A stretch of 64,000 nt of DNA from NCBI RefSeq assembly GCF_000956525.1, contig NZ_JYIW01000023.1:1-64000 (forward strand), read 5' to 3'. The notes under the pieces were generated by a model that saw only the letters and a list, made by a program, of their open reading frames with translations, searched no databases and had not been told where the DNA came from. Positions 49,739 to 60,472 of this stretch are shown here, in pieces. Each line of letters opens with the position of its first letter. Positions within the stretch are counted from its first letter, which is position 1. This DNA is from Microbacterium oxydans. GTDB lineage: Bacteria > Actinomycetota > Actinomycetes > Actinomycetales > Microbacteriaceae. The position numbers and the translations under genes were made by a program.

Positions 49739-50908
49739 GTGGGGACAGCGGTCACGGTCATCGTGCCGACCTTCAACGAACGCGACAACGTCGCGGAGCT
49801 CGTGGCGCGCACAGCCGCCGCGCTGCACGGCCGTGATGCCGAGATCCTGTTCGTCGACGACAGCACCGACGATACGGCGAGCGAGGTGGCTCGCGTCGCC
49901 GTGGGCGCTGCGGTGCCGGTCCGCGTGATCCATCGCGACGACAACGTCGGCGGACTCGGCGGCGCGGTCGTGGTCGGCCTGAGGGCCGCGGCATCCGACG
50001 TCTGCATCGTGATGGACGGCGATCTGCAGCATCCGCCGGAGCTGCTCCCCGCGCTCCTCGAACGCTACGAGGCGGGGGATGCCGATGTCGTCGCCGCCTC
50101 GCGGTATGTCGGCGGCGGGGACACGAGCGGGCTCGGCACTGCAGTGCGCTTCGGGGTCTCCCGTGCGGCGACCTGGCTGACCAGGGCCATGTTCCCGATC
50201 CGGCTCGCGAACAGCACCGACCCGATGACCGGCTTCTTCCTGGTGGACAGCGCGCGACTCGACGTCGAGTCGCTCAAGCCGCAGGGGTTCAAGATCCTGC
50301 TCGAGATCCTCGCCCGCACCGATCTGCGCATCGCCGAGATCCCGATGGAGTTCGGCGAGCGACGCCACGGCACGTCGAAGGCGAGCCTGCGGCAGGGCGG
50401 CACCTTCATCGCCCACCTGGCGCGGCTGCGGTTCGGGAAGATGTCGCTCTTCGCGATGATCGGCGTGATCGGCGCCGTGGCCAACCTCGGCATCATGTGG
50501 GTGCTGACCCTGGTCGGTGTGCCCTACGTCTGGGCTGCGATCATCGGCGCCGAGGTCACCATCATCGGCAACTTCCTGCTGCAGGAACGATTCGTGTTCG
50601 CCGACATGCGCACCGATGCCCGCGGACTCGGCGCCCGATTCGCGACCTCGTTCACGTTCAACAACGTCGAGGCGGCTGTGCGCATCCCCGTGATGGCGCT
50701 CATGGTCGAGACCTGGCACATCTCCAGCGTGCTGGCCACCGGCGTCACGCTGGTCGTGGCGTTCTTCGCCCGATTCCTGTTCCATTCGCTGGTGGTCTAC
50801 GCGCCCAAGCGGCGCCGAGGACCTGCCGGTGAGCCGCCCGTCGACACGGCCACGCTGCGTGTGATCCGGGCGATCGACGCCGAGGCGATGCGGCCGGGCG
50901 AGCTGTAA
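49739..50908 (+). CDS. Polyprenyl-phosphate glycosyltransferase fused to GtrA-like membrane domain
   Basis: 389 residues. The N-terminal GT2 domain (about 3-235) has [12 protein letters not shown], the DxD-type [10 protein letters not shown] and a dolichol-phosphate-mannose-synthase-like layout. The C-terminal GtrA domain (about 240-370) has four hydrophobic helices. Such fusions load a sugar onto polyprenyl phosphate and flip it for periplasmic glycosylation. The GTG at 49739 follows AGGGGAGG by 7 bases; an ATG at 49718 is in frame but lacks a site. No clear promoter was seen in 49535-49738, which holds no other gene. Confidence 0.85.
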   Translation: MGTAVTVIVPTFNERDNVAELVARTAAALHGRDAEILFVDDSTDDTASEVARVAVGAAVPVRVIHRDDNVGGLGGAVVVGLRAAASDVCIVMDGDLQHPPELLPALLERYEAGDADVVAASRYVGGGDTSGLGTAVRFGVSRAATWLTRAMFPIRLANSTDPMTGFFLVDSARLDVESLKPQGFKILLEILARTDLRIAEIPMEFGERRHGTSKASLRQGGTFIAHLARLRFGKMSLFAMIGVIGAVANLGIMWVLTLVGVPYVWAAIIGAEVTIIGNFLLQERFVFADMRTDARGLGARFATSFTFNNVEAAVRIPVMALMVETWHISSVLATGVTLVVAFFARFLFHSLVVYAPKRRRGPAGEPPVDTATLRVIRAIDAEAMRPGEL

Positions 50909-51083
50909 CGAATCTGGAGCGTTTCCAGCTTCATGGGGTATGGTGCCCAGCGGGGAGGGACCAGAACTCGAGTGGTTCCCGCAAGAACACGGTCGCATCG
51001 GTGACGCCGACGCGACGGTGACGGATCGCCCGAGCTCGCTGTCAGAAGCACGATCCCCCACGAAAAGGCCCGGGCTCCCCCAC

Positions 51084-53900
51084 ATGACTTCGTTCCACAA
51101 GGTCGCGCTCCAGCGATCGTCGAACCGTCCGCACACCCCTCGATCGATCTGGACCGCGATGACCGTCGCGCTCGTGGCCGGCGCACTCGCCGTCCCGTCG
51201 GCCGCAGCCGCTGCCGTCGATGCATCGGTCCCCGAACCCGCCAGCGCACTCGCTTCCGCGGCGGCGCAGACCACGACGGATGCCGATGGCTCCGAGACCT
51301 GGACGGACACGTTCACCCGCTCGACGACCGGAGGGTGGGGCGACGGCTACGTCTCCTCACCAGCGGCCGACGCCTCCGTGAGCGACGACGCCGGCGTGAT
51401 CGCCACCAGCGGCGGACACCGGAGCATCCACGTCGCGACGACCGCGACGGCGACGGACGCGACCGTCGGTGCGACGATCCGTTACTCCGCGGTGCCGACC
51501 TCCGGGTACGGCGCGACGACCATCGTGACCACGCGCAACAGCGACTCCGGCTACTACGGTGCCCGATTCCGGCTCGACACCCAGTCGCGCGGCGTGCTCT
51601 CGATCGGCCGCTACGACGCGAACGACACCCAGACCGTGATCCGGCAGGACCTCCTCCTGATCGGCGAGGTGCCTGAGGGCGCCGCGGTTCGGGTGGAGAT
51701 CGAGGCCGACGGAACCGACGATGTCACCGTGCGAGCGCGTGCCTGGATCGTCGGCACGGAGACCCCGGACTGGCAGATGACGGTGACGGACGGATCTGCG
51801 GATGCGGTGCGGACCGCGGGGACGCCCGGTATCCAGACGTACATGTCGCCGGGCAACCAGCCCCTCGCCGTGAATGTCGATGAGCTCAGCGTGAGCTCCG
51901 ACGACCTGCAGCCCGCCCCCGAGCCGGTCCCGACGCCCGTGCCGGAGCCCACCACGGCCCCGGAGCCGACGCCGGTGCCGACCCAGGAGCCCACGCCGAC
52001 CGCGACTCCCACCCCGACCCCGAAGCCGACCGTCACTCCGACGCCAACTCCGACGCCGAACCCGACGCCAACGCCGAACCCGACGCCAACGCCGACGCCG
52101 ACGCCGACCCCGACGCCGACCCCGACTCCCACCCCGACCCCTGAGCCGGAACCGACGACGCCCCCGGTCATGCCGCCGGTGACTCCTCCGACGACGCCGC
52201 CGACGACGCCGCCGGTCACGCCGCCGACGACGCCGCCGGTCACGCCCCCGGCGTCAGGCAGCGGCACGGCCGGGTCGATTCCGGTCGGTCAGACGTCGTA
52301 CGCCGCGCCCGCCGACGCGATCTACGTCGTGCCGGACGGCACGCGCAGCTCGGGCAGCGGGACCAAGGCGAACCCGGTGGCGGGTGCGCAGCGAGCGATC
52401 GATGCGGCCCCCAGCGGTTCGACGATCGTGCTGCGCGCAGGTGTGTACCGCGAGAGCGTCTCGGTGCCGTTCCACAAGAAGCTGACGATCCAGTCGGCAC
52501 CCGGCGAGGCGGTGTGGCTCGACGGTTCCAAGCCGGTCACCGGCTGGTCGCAGTCAGGCAATACCTGGGCCGCGGCGTGGGGCACCTTCTTCGACAGTCG
52601 TGTGTCGTTCAGCGCCGGTCAGGATGAGACGAGCTGGTGGGTCAACGGCTCGAACCCGCTGGCCGGTCACCCGGATCAGGTCTGGTTCGACGGTGCGCCG
52701 CTGACGCAGGTCGGCAGCCGTTCGGACGTCACCGCCGGCACCTTCTTCGTCGATCAGGGCGCGAAGCAGATCATCGTCGGCAACGACCCCGCTGGTCACA
52801 CGGTCGAAGCGAGCGCACTCGCCAAGGCCCTGAAGATCCAGGGCGAGGGGACCACCGTCCGTGGCATCGGCGTGCAGCGCTACGCCACCACCGTGGCGAT
52901 GCTGGGCGCTGTGAGCGCCGAGGTCGACGGGCTCACCCTCGAGAACATGGTGATCCGCGACAACGCGACGGTGGGACTCTTCGTCTGGAACGACGACAAG
53001 ACGCTTCGCAACCTCACCGTCACCGGCAACGGACTGCTCGGCATCGCCGTCAACGACTCCGACAACCTCACGCTCGAGAGCTCGCTCGTGACGGATAACA
53101 ATGCCGCGAAGTTCAACTACACGCCGGTCGCGGGCGGGGTGAAGATGTCGCGGGCGTCGAACGTGACCGTCACGGACAGCATCATCTCCGACAACGTGGG
53201 TTCAACCGGTCTGTGGTTCGACGTCTCGAGCTCGAAGCTGAACATCACGAACAACGTGTTCGAGGGCAACGGTCGTGAGGGGCTCGAGATCGAGCTCAGC
53301 CAGACCGCGACGGTCGCAGGCAACTACATCATCGGCAACGGCAACAGCGGGGTGTTCGTCTTCGACTCGGGCGACGTCGACATCTGGAACAACACGATCG
53401 TCGACAACGGACGGACGATCACCTACATGCAGGACGAACGCCGGCAGGAGGTCCGGAGCATCAGCTCGCTGATCCCGTGGATCACCAGCGATGTCGTCGT
53501 TCGGAACAACATCCTCTCGTACGGCGGCCAGGCGTGCCCGATGCTCGTGCAGGACCTGACCAACAGGTGGACCGGCAGCCAGTTCGGGATCACGCAGGAT
53601 GCGAACCTGTATCACCGGTCATCCGCATCGTCGCCCGCGAACTTCGCGTGCTGGGCGGATGGAGCGAACGGCACCCGTGGCATCACCACGATCGAGGAGT
53701 TCCGGGCGCTGACCGGCAACGACACGAAGTCGGTGCTGTCGGAGGGAGCACCGATCGTGGATGCCGCGACGTGGCAGCTCACGAAGGCGATCCCCGGCGT
53801 GGGTGCATCGGCGCTGCCGGGGAAGCTCGCTGATCTGCTCGGCGTGTCCCTGCAGACCCGCGCCGTCGGTGCGCCGCACGCACCCGTGACCGCCCGCTGA
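51084..53900 (+). CDS. Secreted right-handed beta-helix protein
   Basis: 938 residues. The signal peptide is about residues 1-40 (Arg/Ser start, hydrophobic [20 protein letters not shown]). A concanavalin/lectin-like domain follows (about 70-275), then a Pro/Thr-rich spacer of PTPTP and TPP(V/T) repeats (about 275-400) and a beta-helix domain (about 410-925) with the [16 protein letters not shown] entry strand and repeated NxI/VxxNxxxGL turns ([20 protein letters not shown]). It is probably a polysaccharide-binding or -degrading exoprotein (lyase-like fold), consistent with the surrounding glycan genes. ATG 51084 is chosen for the signal peptide; an upstream in-frame start at 50940 would put 48 residues before it. 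Confidence 0.8.
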   Translation: MTSFHKVALQRSSNRPHTPRSIWTAMTVALVAGALAVPSAAAAAVDASVPEPASALASAAAQTTTDADGSETWTDTFTRSTTGGWGDGYVSSPAADASVSDDAGVIATSGGHRSIHVATTATATDATVGATIRYSAVPTSGYGATTIVTTRNSDSGYYGARFRLDTQSRGVLSIGRYDANDTQTVIRQDLLLIGEVPEGAAVRVEIEADGTDDVTVRARAWIVGTETPDWQMTVTDGSADAVRTAGTPGIQTYMSPGNQPLAVNVDELSVSSDDLQPAPEPVPTPVPEPTTAPEPTPVPTQEPTPTATPTPTPKPTVTPTPTPTPNPTPTPNPTPTPTPTPTPTPTPTPTPTPEPEPTTPPVMPPVTPPTTPPTTPPVTPPTTPPVTPPASGSGTAGSIPVGQTSYAAPADAIYVVPDGTRSSGSGTKANPVAGAQRAIDAAPSGSTIVLRAGVYRESVSVPFHKKLTIQSAPGEAVWLDGSKPVTGWSQSGNTWAAAWGTFFDSRVSFSAGQDETSWWVNGSNPLAGHPDQVWFDGAPLTQVGSRSDVTAGTFFVDQGAKQIIVGNDPAGHTVEASALAKALKIQGEGTTVRGIGVQRYATTVAMLGAVSAEVDGLTLENMVIRDNATVGLFVWNDDKTLRNLTVTGNGLLGIAVNDSDNLTLESSLVTDNNAAKFNYTPVAGGVKMSRASNVTVTDSIISDNVGSTGLWFDVSSSKLNITNNVFEGNGREGLEIELSQTATVAGNYIIGNGNSGVFVFDSGDVDIWNNTIVDNGRTITYMQDERRQEVRSISSLIPWITSDVVVRNNILSYGGQACPMLVQDLTNRWTGSQFGITQDANLYHRSSASSPANFACWADGANGTRGITTIEEFRALTGNDTKSVLSEGAPIVDAATWQLTKAIPGVGASALPGKLADLLGVSLQTRAVGAPHAPVTAR
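51960..52255. repeat. Short tandem repeats encoding a Pro/Thr linker
   Basis: Runs of CCGACGCCAACG/CCGACGCCGACC-like hexamers and, from about 52180, ACGACGCCGCCG-like units. They encode the PTPTP and TTPP linker of the beta-helix protein. Likely length-variable by slippage between strains. Confidence 0.75.
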
Positions 53901-53932
53901 CCTCGTCGGCTGACGATGCCCGAGCGGCGTCG

Positions 53933-55606
53933 TCAGCCGACGAGCACCATCCGACGGCGCAGCCGACCCGAGCGCAACGCGTTCGCCAGTGAGACCGCCT
54001 GCAGTCCGCGTCGCTCGTACTCGTCGAGGACGTCGGAGATCAGCGCCACGCGGTCGAACCGTGCGATCTCGGGGTCGTCGACGCCGTCGGCTGCCCCGGC
54101 GCGGGAGTCGTGGGCGAGCACGATCGCTCCGGCTTCGATGCCAGAGGTCGCCCTGGCGAGACGCTCGGTATGCGGGGCGTCGCGCCCGTCGAGCACGCTG
54201 GTCGTCCAGAGCACCGGGGTCATGCCGGCGCGGCGGACTGCGCGCCAGGTCGAGGGGTTCAGCGCACCGTACGGGGGACGGTACCAGCGGACCGGTGCCG
54301 CAGCCAGCTGCTCGAGTTCTGTGCGGGACTTCTCGAGCATCCGCAGGGCATCGGCACCGGTGTACGACGTCAGTCGCCGGTGATCCGCCCCGTGCAGCGC
54401 GACCTCATGCCCCTCGGCGACGATCCGTCGGAGGAGGTCGGCGTGCGTGCCGGTGCGGGTGAGGAGGACGAAGAACGTCGCCGTCGCTCCTCGCCTGGCG
54501 AGCTCGTCGAGGATGCCGGGCGTCCACTCCGGGTCGGGGCCGTCGTCGAGCGTGAGGACGACGACCCTGTGTGTGGTGCCGACGCTGACGACGGAGCGGA
54601 AGACCGGGGAGATGCCGCGCACGACGCGGCGCAGCGCGGCGCGAGCACGACGCGCGCCACGACCGTGGACGGCATCGCGCGCGTATTCCGGTGCGGCAGC
54701 GCCGAGCGCGCCCTGCACGAGCCCGATGCCGCGCTGCACGTCACGCGCACCCCTGGCACGGCGCTCGAGCGAGCCTGAAAGCATCCCGACCACCCGTCGT
54801 ACCGTGCCGCGGGCGGACCAGCCGACGCCCTTGATCAGGTTGCGCACCCGCGAGCGTGCTCGACCCACCGCACCGTGCGCCATGCGCAGCTCGATCACCG
54901 ACTGTGTCTGCCCGTGATGCCGCGCTCGCGCGAGGGCGAAGCGCCGAGTCGCGCGCTCCACCTCGAGCTCGTCCTCGGCGACGGAGGCGGGGCAGGCGAC
55001 GACACGCCCGCCTGCCCGGACGATCGCACGGGTGAACAGGGTGTCCTCGCCGCCGGAGAGACCGAGCGAGGTGTCGAAGGAGATCCCTGCGGCGCGCACC
55101 TGCTCCAGGTCGAGCAGGAGGTTGCCTGCGCCCGCGGCGGGAAGCGACTCGCCATCGCGGCGGAGCGGACGGGCGAAGAGCCCCGATGCGAGCACCCACG
55201 GATCGGTGCCGGCGGGGAACTCGGTGTGCACGTGCCCGGCCACGGCGGCTGCGCCGGTGCGACGCCAGGTGTCGACGAGTGCTCGGAGCCAGTTCGCGCG
55301 GGGGACCTCGTCGTCATCGATGAACGCGAGGAGGTCGTACTCGACTGCAACATCGAGCGCGTGCTGGCGGGCCGCCGCGATCCCCGGTGTCGGCTCCGGA
55401 GCATAGGTCACTCGGATGCCGGGCGACGGTGCCGTCGCGGCATCCTGCGCGCTGCCGTCCGGGTCATTGTCGATCACGAAGACGTCGACGCTGTCGCGCT
55501 CATCGAGTTCCGCGAAGCGCGCGGGGAGCACGGCGAGGAGGCTGCTGAGACGTTCGGGCCGCCGGTAGGTGGGGATCGCCACCGCGATCCGGATGCCACC
55601 GGTCAT
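53933..55606 (-). CDS. Glycosyltransferase (GT2) fused to polysaccharide deacetylase (CE4)
   Basis: 557 residues. The N-terminal GT2 domain (about 1-230) has AVAIPTYRRPERL, DNDPDGS and the DDDEVPR catalytic acidic triad. A basic linker follows, then a NodB/CE4 domain (about 343-535) with LTLDDGPD (about 350), metal-binding HGADHRRL (about 404), RPPYGAL (about 443) and the late LAHDSR motif. It could assemble and N-deacetylate a surface glycan in one chain. The ATG overlaps the stop of the upstream gene (both minus strand), so they are co-translated. Confidence 0.85.
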   Translation of the reverse strand: MTGGIRIAVAIPTYRRPERLSSLLAVLPARFAELDERDSVDVFVIDNDPDGSAQDAATAPSPGIRVTYAPEPTPGIAAARQHALDVAVEYDLLAFIDDDEVPRANWLRALVDTWRRTGAAAVAGHVHTEFPAGTDPWVLASGLFARPLRRDGESLPAAGAGNLLLDLEQVRAAGISFDTSLGLSGGEDTLFTRAIVRAGGRVVACPASVAEDELEVERATRRFALARARHHGQTQSVIELRMAHGAVGRARSRVRNLIKGVGWSARGTVRRVVGMLSGSLERRARGARDVQRGIGLVQGALGAAAPEYARDAVHGRGARRARAALRRVVRGISPVFRSVVSVGTTHRVVVLTLDDGPDPEWTPGILDELARRGATATFFVLLTRTGTHADLLRRIVAEGHEVALHGADHRRLTSYTGADALRMLEKSRTELEQLAAAPVRWYRPPYGALNPSTWRAVRRAGMTPVLWTTSVLDGRDAPHTERLARATSGIEAGAIVLAHDSRAGAADGVDDPEIARFDRVALISDVLDEYERRGLQAVSLANALRSGRLRRRMVLVG

Positions 55607-57816
55607 CGACGAGCCTTCCGCAACGCCGATGCGGCGTGGAACGCCCTGGAATGTTCAGCACCGACCGTCGACCAGTCGCGTTGCGAGAGGTCGGGGGAGC
55701 CGTCGATGCCGGCCGCGACCGCCGCGCGCACGCGCGCCAGATCGGCGTCGGTCAGCTCGCCGTCGAAGAGGTGCACCCAGCGCTCGCCGACCTCGATCGC
55801 CAGCGCCCGGTTGACCGTGTTGTCAGGGACGAGGATCGCGCGTCCGACCGAGAGGGCGGCCAGCGCGGTGCCGGAGTTGTGCATGTGCCGGTACGGCAGC
55901 ACGATGAACTCCGCCTCCGAGATCCGCGCCACCAGCTCGGCGTCGTCGAGGAAGCGGAAGTGGAACTCCACCCTGGCGTCGTCGCCGGCGAGACCGATCA
56001 GCTCGGCCTCCAGGTCATCGGTCGATGGGCGTCCAGCGACCGAGAGGCTCGACCCATCGGCATCCAGCGCCCTGAACGCCTCGATCAGCTGCTCCACGCC
56101 CTTGTACCGTCGGATCAGGCCGACGTATCCCATCCGGCCGTCGATCGCCTCCGGCGTCGGGTACGACGCGAACCAGTCGCGGTAGTGCCCGTGCAGGATC
56201 GTCCGCCGGGCATGACCCTCCGGGAGGGGTGTGTCGTCGTTCAGTGTGATCGTGAGGGTCGTGAGGCGGTCGACGGCGTCGAGCAGCGCGAGGTCGATCT
56301 TCGCCATGTCGGACGGACGCTCGAGGTTGTGCAGCGTCCGCACGATCGCGACACCGGTCAGGCGTGCCCTGACGAGGAACACTGCGGTCAGGATCCGTCG
56401 GGCGATGCGACCGGAGAGGCGGTGGCCACCCACGAGCAGCTCGGGCCAGTGCACGTGCAGCACGTCGAGGCGGCCGAGGATGGCGCGCTTCCAGCTGAAG
56501 AAGGACAGGTCGATGCCCGGCGTGCGGTCGAGCGCCTCGCAGAGCTGCACGAGGTACGGGTTCGTGGTCGGGCGCAGTCGTGTGAGCGACTCCATGACCG
56601 CGAGCGGCCGTCGCCGTCCGCCCATCGCCGTCGCGTACCAGTCGCCGACGATCGCGGGCAGCCGGTCCTCCGCCCACCGTCGGTGCGGGCGCCCGGGTGC
56701 CGCTGCGGAGTCGCGGAGCGTCTCGGCGAGACGATCGGGGAGGTCCGGCGCATCCGCCTGCACGACACGTGCGTTGATATCTGCGAGCGTCGGCGGCCCG
56801 CCCAGGTCGAGGCACACCACCGGCAGCCCCATCGCGCTCGCTTCGCCGACGATCCATCCCGCCTGGTCGTGCATCGACGGGAAGAGCAGGGCATCGGATG
56901 CCGCGAGAGTGTCCAGCGTCTCCTCGCGGGGCAGGTGCCCGAGGAACTCGACGCGGTCGCCCACGCCCAGCGTCTTCGCGAGCCGCTGCAGGCGCGCGCG
57001 CTCGTAGCCCTCGCCGAGGATGAGCAGCCGCCATCCGTCCGCGGCCGGCCGTGAGATGGTCTCGATCGCGAGCGCTGCGCCCTTCCAGGCGAGGAGTCGC
57101 CCTGCGAAGACAGCCGTGCGGCCGGACTCGCTGCCGCGGTGCGGCGGGATCTCCTCGGCGAACGCCGCATTCGGCTCGACGACGACACGCTTCGCCCGGC
57201 GGAATCGATGCGCGACGTCGGGGTTCTGCGCGACGACCAGCGCTGCGCGCCGTGCGGTCGCGTCGCCCCAGATCGCGCGGGGGAGAGCGGTGAGCGCGGT
57301 GCGCGCGACCTCGGTCACGGTGCCGCGCACGCCGAGCCAGCGGCTGAGCGCCCTGATCGGCACGCGGCTGGCGCCGCCGACCGGGCCCCAGACGACGGGG
57401 ACGTCGAGCTTCGAGATGCCGCACGGCAACCAGTCGTTCGCGAAGCTGACGTGATGCGCGACGTCGAAGGAGACATCTGCGTGCAGTCGGGCCGCGGTCC
57501 GGCCGGCCAGGCGCTGCCACAGCGCGTAGTACCAGTAGAGGTCCCAGCCCCGTCGCTTCAGCCGCATCACGCGGGCCGGCAGGTCGATGTGCACGACCGT
57601 CACCCGTGCCGCGAGCTCCGGCGACGCGGCGAGTGCCGTCGACAGCGACTCGCGGAACCGCTCGCGGGTGAGGATCCAGACGTCGCCCGTCTCTGCTGCA
57701 GCGCGTGCGAGTGCCCAGCCGGCGGTGGCTTCCGGTCCCTGATCGGGGCCGCAGGCATACGCACTGATGAGAACGCGTGGCCGAGCGGCTCCGTTCGGAG
57801 GGTCGACAAGGGTCAT
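55603..57816 (-). CDS. Double glycosyltransferase (two GT modules in one chain)
   Basis: 737 residues. Module 1 (about 8-395) is a GT4-type enzyme: SAYACGPDQGPEATAGWALARAAA start, AHHVSFANDWLPCGI, FAGRLLAWKGAALAIE and PSMHDQAGWIVGEASAMGLPVVCLDLGG with the usual Glu pair. Module 2 (about 407-735) starts MESLTRLRPTTNPYLVQLCEAL, as an independent protein would, and has HVHWPELLVGGH, GYVGLIRRYKGVEQLIEAF and LPYRHMHNSGTALAALSVG. This suggests a fusion of two adjacent genes. GGGAGGACC precedes ATG 57816. It lies upstream of the GT2-CE4 gene; the two overlap. Confidence 0.84.
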   Translation of the reverse strand: MTLVDPPNGAARPRVLISAYACGPDQGPEATAGWALARAAAETGDVWILTRERFRESLSTALAASPELAARVTVVHIDLPARVMRLKRRGWDLYWYYALWQRLAGRTAARLHADVSFDVAHHVSFANDWLPCGISKLDVPVVWGPVGGASRVPIRALSRWLGVRGTVTEVARTALTALPRAIWGDATARRAALVVAQNPDVAHRFRRAKRVVVEPNAAFAEEIPPHRGSESGRTAVFAGRLLAWKGAALAIETISRPAADGWRLLILGEGYERARLQRLAKTLGVGDRVEFLGHLPREETLDTLAASDALLFPSMHDQAGWIVGEASAMGLPVVCLDLGGPPTLADINARVVQADAPDLPDRLAETLRDSAAAPGRPHRRWAEDRLPAIVGDWYATAMGGRRRPLAVMESLTRLRPTTNPYLVQLCEALDRTPGIDLSFFSWKRAILGRLDVLHVHWPELLVGGHRLSGRIARRILTAVFLVRARLTGVAIVRTLHNLERPSDMAKIDLALLDAVDRLTTLTITLNDDTPLPEGHARRTILHGHYRDWFASYPTPEAIDGRMGYVGLIRRYKGVEQLIEAFRALDADGSSLSVAGRPSTDDLEAELIGLAGDDARVEFHFRFLDDAELVARISEAEFIVLPYRHMHNSGTALAALSVGRAILVPDNTVNRALAIEVGERWVHLFDGELTDADLARVRAAVAAGIDGSPDLSQRDWSTVGAEHSRAFHAASALRKARR

Positions 57817-57943
57817 TGCAGTGGTCCTCCCCTTCGCCGAGACGTCAGCGACGCTCCCCAGATGCGTGCCCCCTCGGCAAGGCATACTCTATCTGGTGGA
57901 TGAGGCCCCTTTTCTTCGGGGTTCGACGGAGGGGACACGCCGA

Positions 57944-58687
57944 ATGGCCACGGAGAGTTTTGCTGATTCGATGCGGCGCCTGTCTTCCGCGCAGAAGGGC
58001 CGCGCGAAGGGCGCCCCCGCGTACAGCGTGTACGTGAACCGTCCGGTCGGGCGGGTGTTCGCGGCCATCGCCTATCGCATCGGGCTGTCGCCGAACGGTG
58101 TCACCGCGGTGAGCGCCGTGTTCACGTTCTCCGGCATCCTCGTCCTGGCTCTCGCGACGCCGACATGGTGGACCGGGTTCCTCGTCTGGCTGCTGCTGGC
58201 GATCGGCTACGCGCTCGACTCGGCCGACGGCCAGGTCGCGCGACTGCGCGGTGGCGGCTCGCTCGCCGGGGAGTGGTTGGACCACTTCATCGACGCGATC
58301 AAGATCGTGTCGCTGCCGATCGCCACTGCGATCGGTCTGTTCCGCTTCACCGATCTGCCGACTCCGTACCTGCTGGTACCGCTCGCCTTCGCGGTGGTCG
58401 CGACGGCGACCTTCTTCGGCATGATCCTGAACGACCTCCTGAAGTCGTCGAAGGGGATCGCCTCCTCCGCGCAGACCGGTGGCGGCGGCGCACTGCGCTC
58501 CGTGATCCTGCTGCCTGTCGATTACGGCGTGGTCTGCTTCGTCTACGTGCTGTGGGGCTGGGCGAGTGTCTTCGCGGTCGCCTACGCGTTCTTCTTCCTC
58601 GCAGCAGCCGCGTTCTGCCTGCTCGCGGCGGTCCGCTGGTTCCGTGCCATGCGGAGTCTCGGGAACGGCGCCCCGAATGCCGGATGA
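57944..58687 (+). CDS. CDP-alcohol phosphatidyltransferase
   Basis: 247 residues with about six transmembrane helices. The full signature DGx2ARx8Gx3Dx3D is present starting near residue 90 (DGQVARL ... GEWLDHFID). It transfers an alcohol-phosphate from a CDP-alcohol or to a CDP-lipid; in this region of glycan genes a teichoic- or phospholipid-linked product is plausible. ATG 57944 with GGAGGGGAC upstream is chosen over earlier in-frame codons. A -10-like TACTCT lies at 57885-57890 in the divergent gap. Its stop overlaps the next start by 11 bases. Confidence 0.86.
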   Translation: MATESFADSMRRLSSAQKGRAKGAPAYSVYVNRPVGRVFAAIAYRIGLSPNGVTAVSAVFTFSGILVLALATPTWWTGFLVWLLLAIGYALDSADGQVARLRGGGSLAGEWLDHFIDAIKIVSLPIATAIGLFRFTDLPTPYLLVPLAFAVVATATFFGMILNDLLKSSKGIASSAQTGGGGALRSVILLPVDYGVVCFVYVLWGWASVFAVAYAFFFLAAAAFCLLAAVRWFRAMRSLGNGAPNAG

Positions 58688-59588
58688 GTCCGCGCTGGCG
58701 ATCATCGTCGTCAACTACGGGTCATCCGCGCTGCTCGAACTGAATCTCGTGGCGACGAGCCGAGCGCTCCCGGATGCAGCCGTGTACGTCGTCGACAACC
58801 GCACGACCGCCGAGGAGGCCCGCCGTGTCGGTGAGCTGGCCGAGCGCGAGGGATGGATCGCGCTGCCGCAGGGCGGCAACCTCGGATTCGGCGGAGGCGT
58901 GAACCGCGGCGTCGAGGCCGCGCTCGCCGATGGCAGGACTCGTTTCCTCCTGCTCAATCCGGATGCCTCGATCGGCGCCGAGGCGACGCATCTGCTGCTC
59001 GACGAGGTCGACGTCGCGGAATCGGTGGTCGCAGCGCCCCTGGTCGATGACGGCGCAGGGCGGGTGTGGTCGGCCGGCCACGTGCTCGATCTGCGCGACG
59101 GCGCCACGCACGGTCGGACCTGGGCTGAGCGGCATCCCGACGCCGACACGCGCCGGTGGCTCACCGGGGCGGCGCTGATGATCAACGACGCGGCGTGGAC
59201 ATCGGTCGACGGGTTCGACGAAGAGTACTTCCTCTACTGGGAGGACGTCGACTTCTCCCTGCGCATCGAGGATGCCGGTGGGCGGCTGGTGCTCGTTGAG
59301 CAGGCGAAGGCCATCCACGACGAGGGCGGGACCCAGGGGATCGGCGATCCCGACGTGCACGCCAAGTCGCCGCTCTACTACTACTACAACATCAGGAATC
59401 GGATGCTGTTGGCGCAGAAGCTGCTCGACGCGGAGACCGTGCGCCGGTGGGATGCCGGCTCGGCATCCGCTGCGCGAGAGGTGCTGCTCCGTGGTGGCAG
59501 GCGGCAGCTGCTTCGACCGTGGCGCCCGCTCAGTGCGGTCTGGCGCGGGTGGCGCGACGGCCGGCGCATCGCGCGACAGGCGTCCTGA
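58677..59588 (+). CDS. GT2 glycosyltransferase, rhamnosyl-type
   Basis: 303 residues. Family-2 layout: AIIVVNYGSSALLELN, GNLGFGGGVNRGVEAA, LLNPDA acidic motif, and DEEYFLYWEDVDFSLRI with the typical ED..D catalytic segment of rhamnosyl/galactofuranosyl transferases. It transfers a sugar from an NDP-sugar in the cytoplasm. ATG 58677 overlaps the phosphatidyltransferase stop, so the two are coupled. It ends an apparent glycan operon; the sugar is unknown. Confidence 0.84.
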   Translation: MPDESALAIIVVNYGSSALLELNLVATSRALPDAAVYVVDNRTTAEEARRVGELAEREGWIALPQGGNLGFGGGVNRGVEAALADGRTRFLLLNPDASIGAEATHLLLDEVDVAESVVAAPLVDDGAGRVWSAGHVLDLRDGATHGRTWAERHPDADTRRWLTGAALMINDAAWTSVDGFDEEYFLYWEDVDFSLRIEDAGGRLVLVEQAKAIHDEGGTQGIGDPDVHAKSPLYYYYNIRNRMLLAQKLLDAETVRRWDAGSASAAREVLLRGGRRQLLRPWRPLSAVWRGWRDGRRIARQAS

Positions 59589-59672
59589 CAGCTCGATCCG
59601 TGGTCGAGGTCGTCCGATAGAATCTCGGCATCCGTCGACATCACGACGGCGTGGGGCGCGGAGGGGACGATC

Positions 59673-60317
59673 ATGGTCGGAGAACCGGACGGATCAGTGC
59701 AGGGCACTCGTCGGAAGACCTGGCTCTGGATCGCGCTCGCCGCAGTCGTCGCGATCGTCATCGCCGTCATCGTGTACTTCGCCGTCACCGCAGGCTCCTC
59801 GGAAGGTGGCACGCCCACCGCGAGCCCATCGCCGTCGGCGTCCTCCTCGGCTCCCGCGGAAACGGCTGATCCGAGTGCGCAGCCGACGCCGGATCCCTCG
59901 GCGACGCCCGGCACCATGCCAGAGCTCGCCCCCGTCGCCCCCGACCAGCCCTCGGACAACGGCGAGGGCCTCGTCGCGCAGATCACCGCGATGAAGGCGG
60001 TCCAGGGTGAGGCTGTGCAGGCCGGCGAGATCGCGGGTCCGGCTGTGCAGTTCACGCTGCGTCTGACGAACGACACGGATGCGCCGATCGACCTCGGCCT
60101 CATCGCGGTCAACGCCTACATCGGTGAGGCGCTCACTCCGGCCGGCGGTCTCGTCAAGCCAGGAGCGGCCCCGTTCGAGGGCACACTGGCCGTCGGAGAC
60201 TCGACCGACGGGGTCTACGTCTACAGCATCCCCGAGAAGCAGCGCGACGACGTGACCCTGACGGTCGACTACCGCGCAGGACAGCCCGCGTTCGTCTTCC
60301 GCGGCACGGTCGGCTGA
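59673..60317 (+). CDS. Membrane-anchored extracytoplasmic protein of unknown function
   Basis: 214 residues. One N-terminal transmembrane anchor (about 17-38), a Ser/Pro/Thr/Ala-rich stalk (about 45-90), and an outer domain (about 95-214) with alternating strands (VQFTLRLTNDTDAPIDL, GVYVYSIPEKQRDDVTLTVDY) resembling the DUF4352/telomeric-repeat-like immunoglobulin folds often attached to bacterial lipoproteins. ATG 59673 follows GCGGAGGGG by about 6 bases. A -10-like TAGAAT lies at 59618-59623. No function is recognised. Confidence 0.72.
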   Translation: MVGEPDGSVQGTRRKTWLWIALAAVVAIVIAVIVYFAVTAGSSEGGTPTASPSPSASSSAPAETADPSAQPTPDPSATPGTMPELAPVAPDQPSDNGEGLVAQITAMKAVQGEAVQAGEIAGPAVQFTLRLTNDTDAPIDLGLIAVNAYIGEALTPAGGLVKPGAAPFEGTLAVGDSTDGVYVYSIPEKQRDDVTLTVDYRAGQPAFVFRGTVG

Positions 60318-60357
60318 GCGCCGCGGGCTGACCGCCTCGCGGTCCGTACATCGCACC

Positions 60358-60386
60358 TTGCCGATATGCCGGTATTACCCTAGGAT
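60358..60386 (+). promoter_or_regulatory. Promoter of the LamG/PKD exoprotein gene
   Basis: TTGCCG (60358-60363), 17-base spacer, TAGGAT (60381-60386), a good vegetative-type promoter. Predicted leader of about 80 bases contains the hairpin AAGGTCGTC (60399-60407) / GACGGCCTT (60415-60423), one G-T pair, which may affect translation or attenuation. Confidence 0.6.
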
Positions 60387-60472
60387 CAGCCCAGGGGAAA
60401 GGTCGTCTATGGGGGACGGCCTTCATTTATGCGTCGCTTCTCATGCGCGCAGTGCAACTCTGGGGAGAAACA

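Noticed and set aside
60399..60423. Riboswitch in the leader of the LamG/PKD gene
   Set aside because: A single 9-bp hairpin with no recognisable conserved aptamer core; reported only as a leader hairpin.
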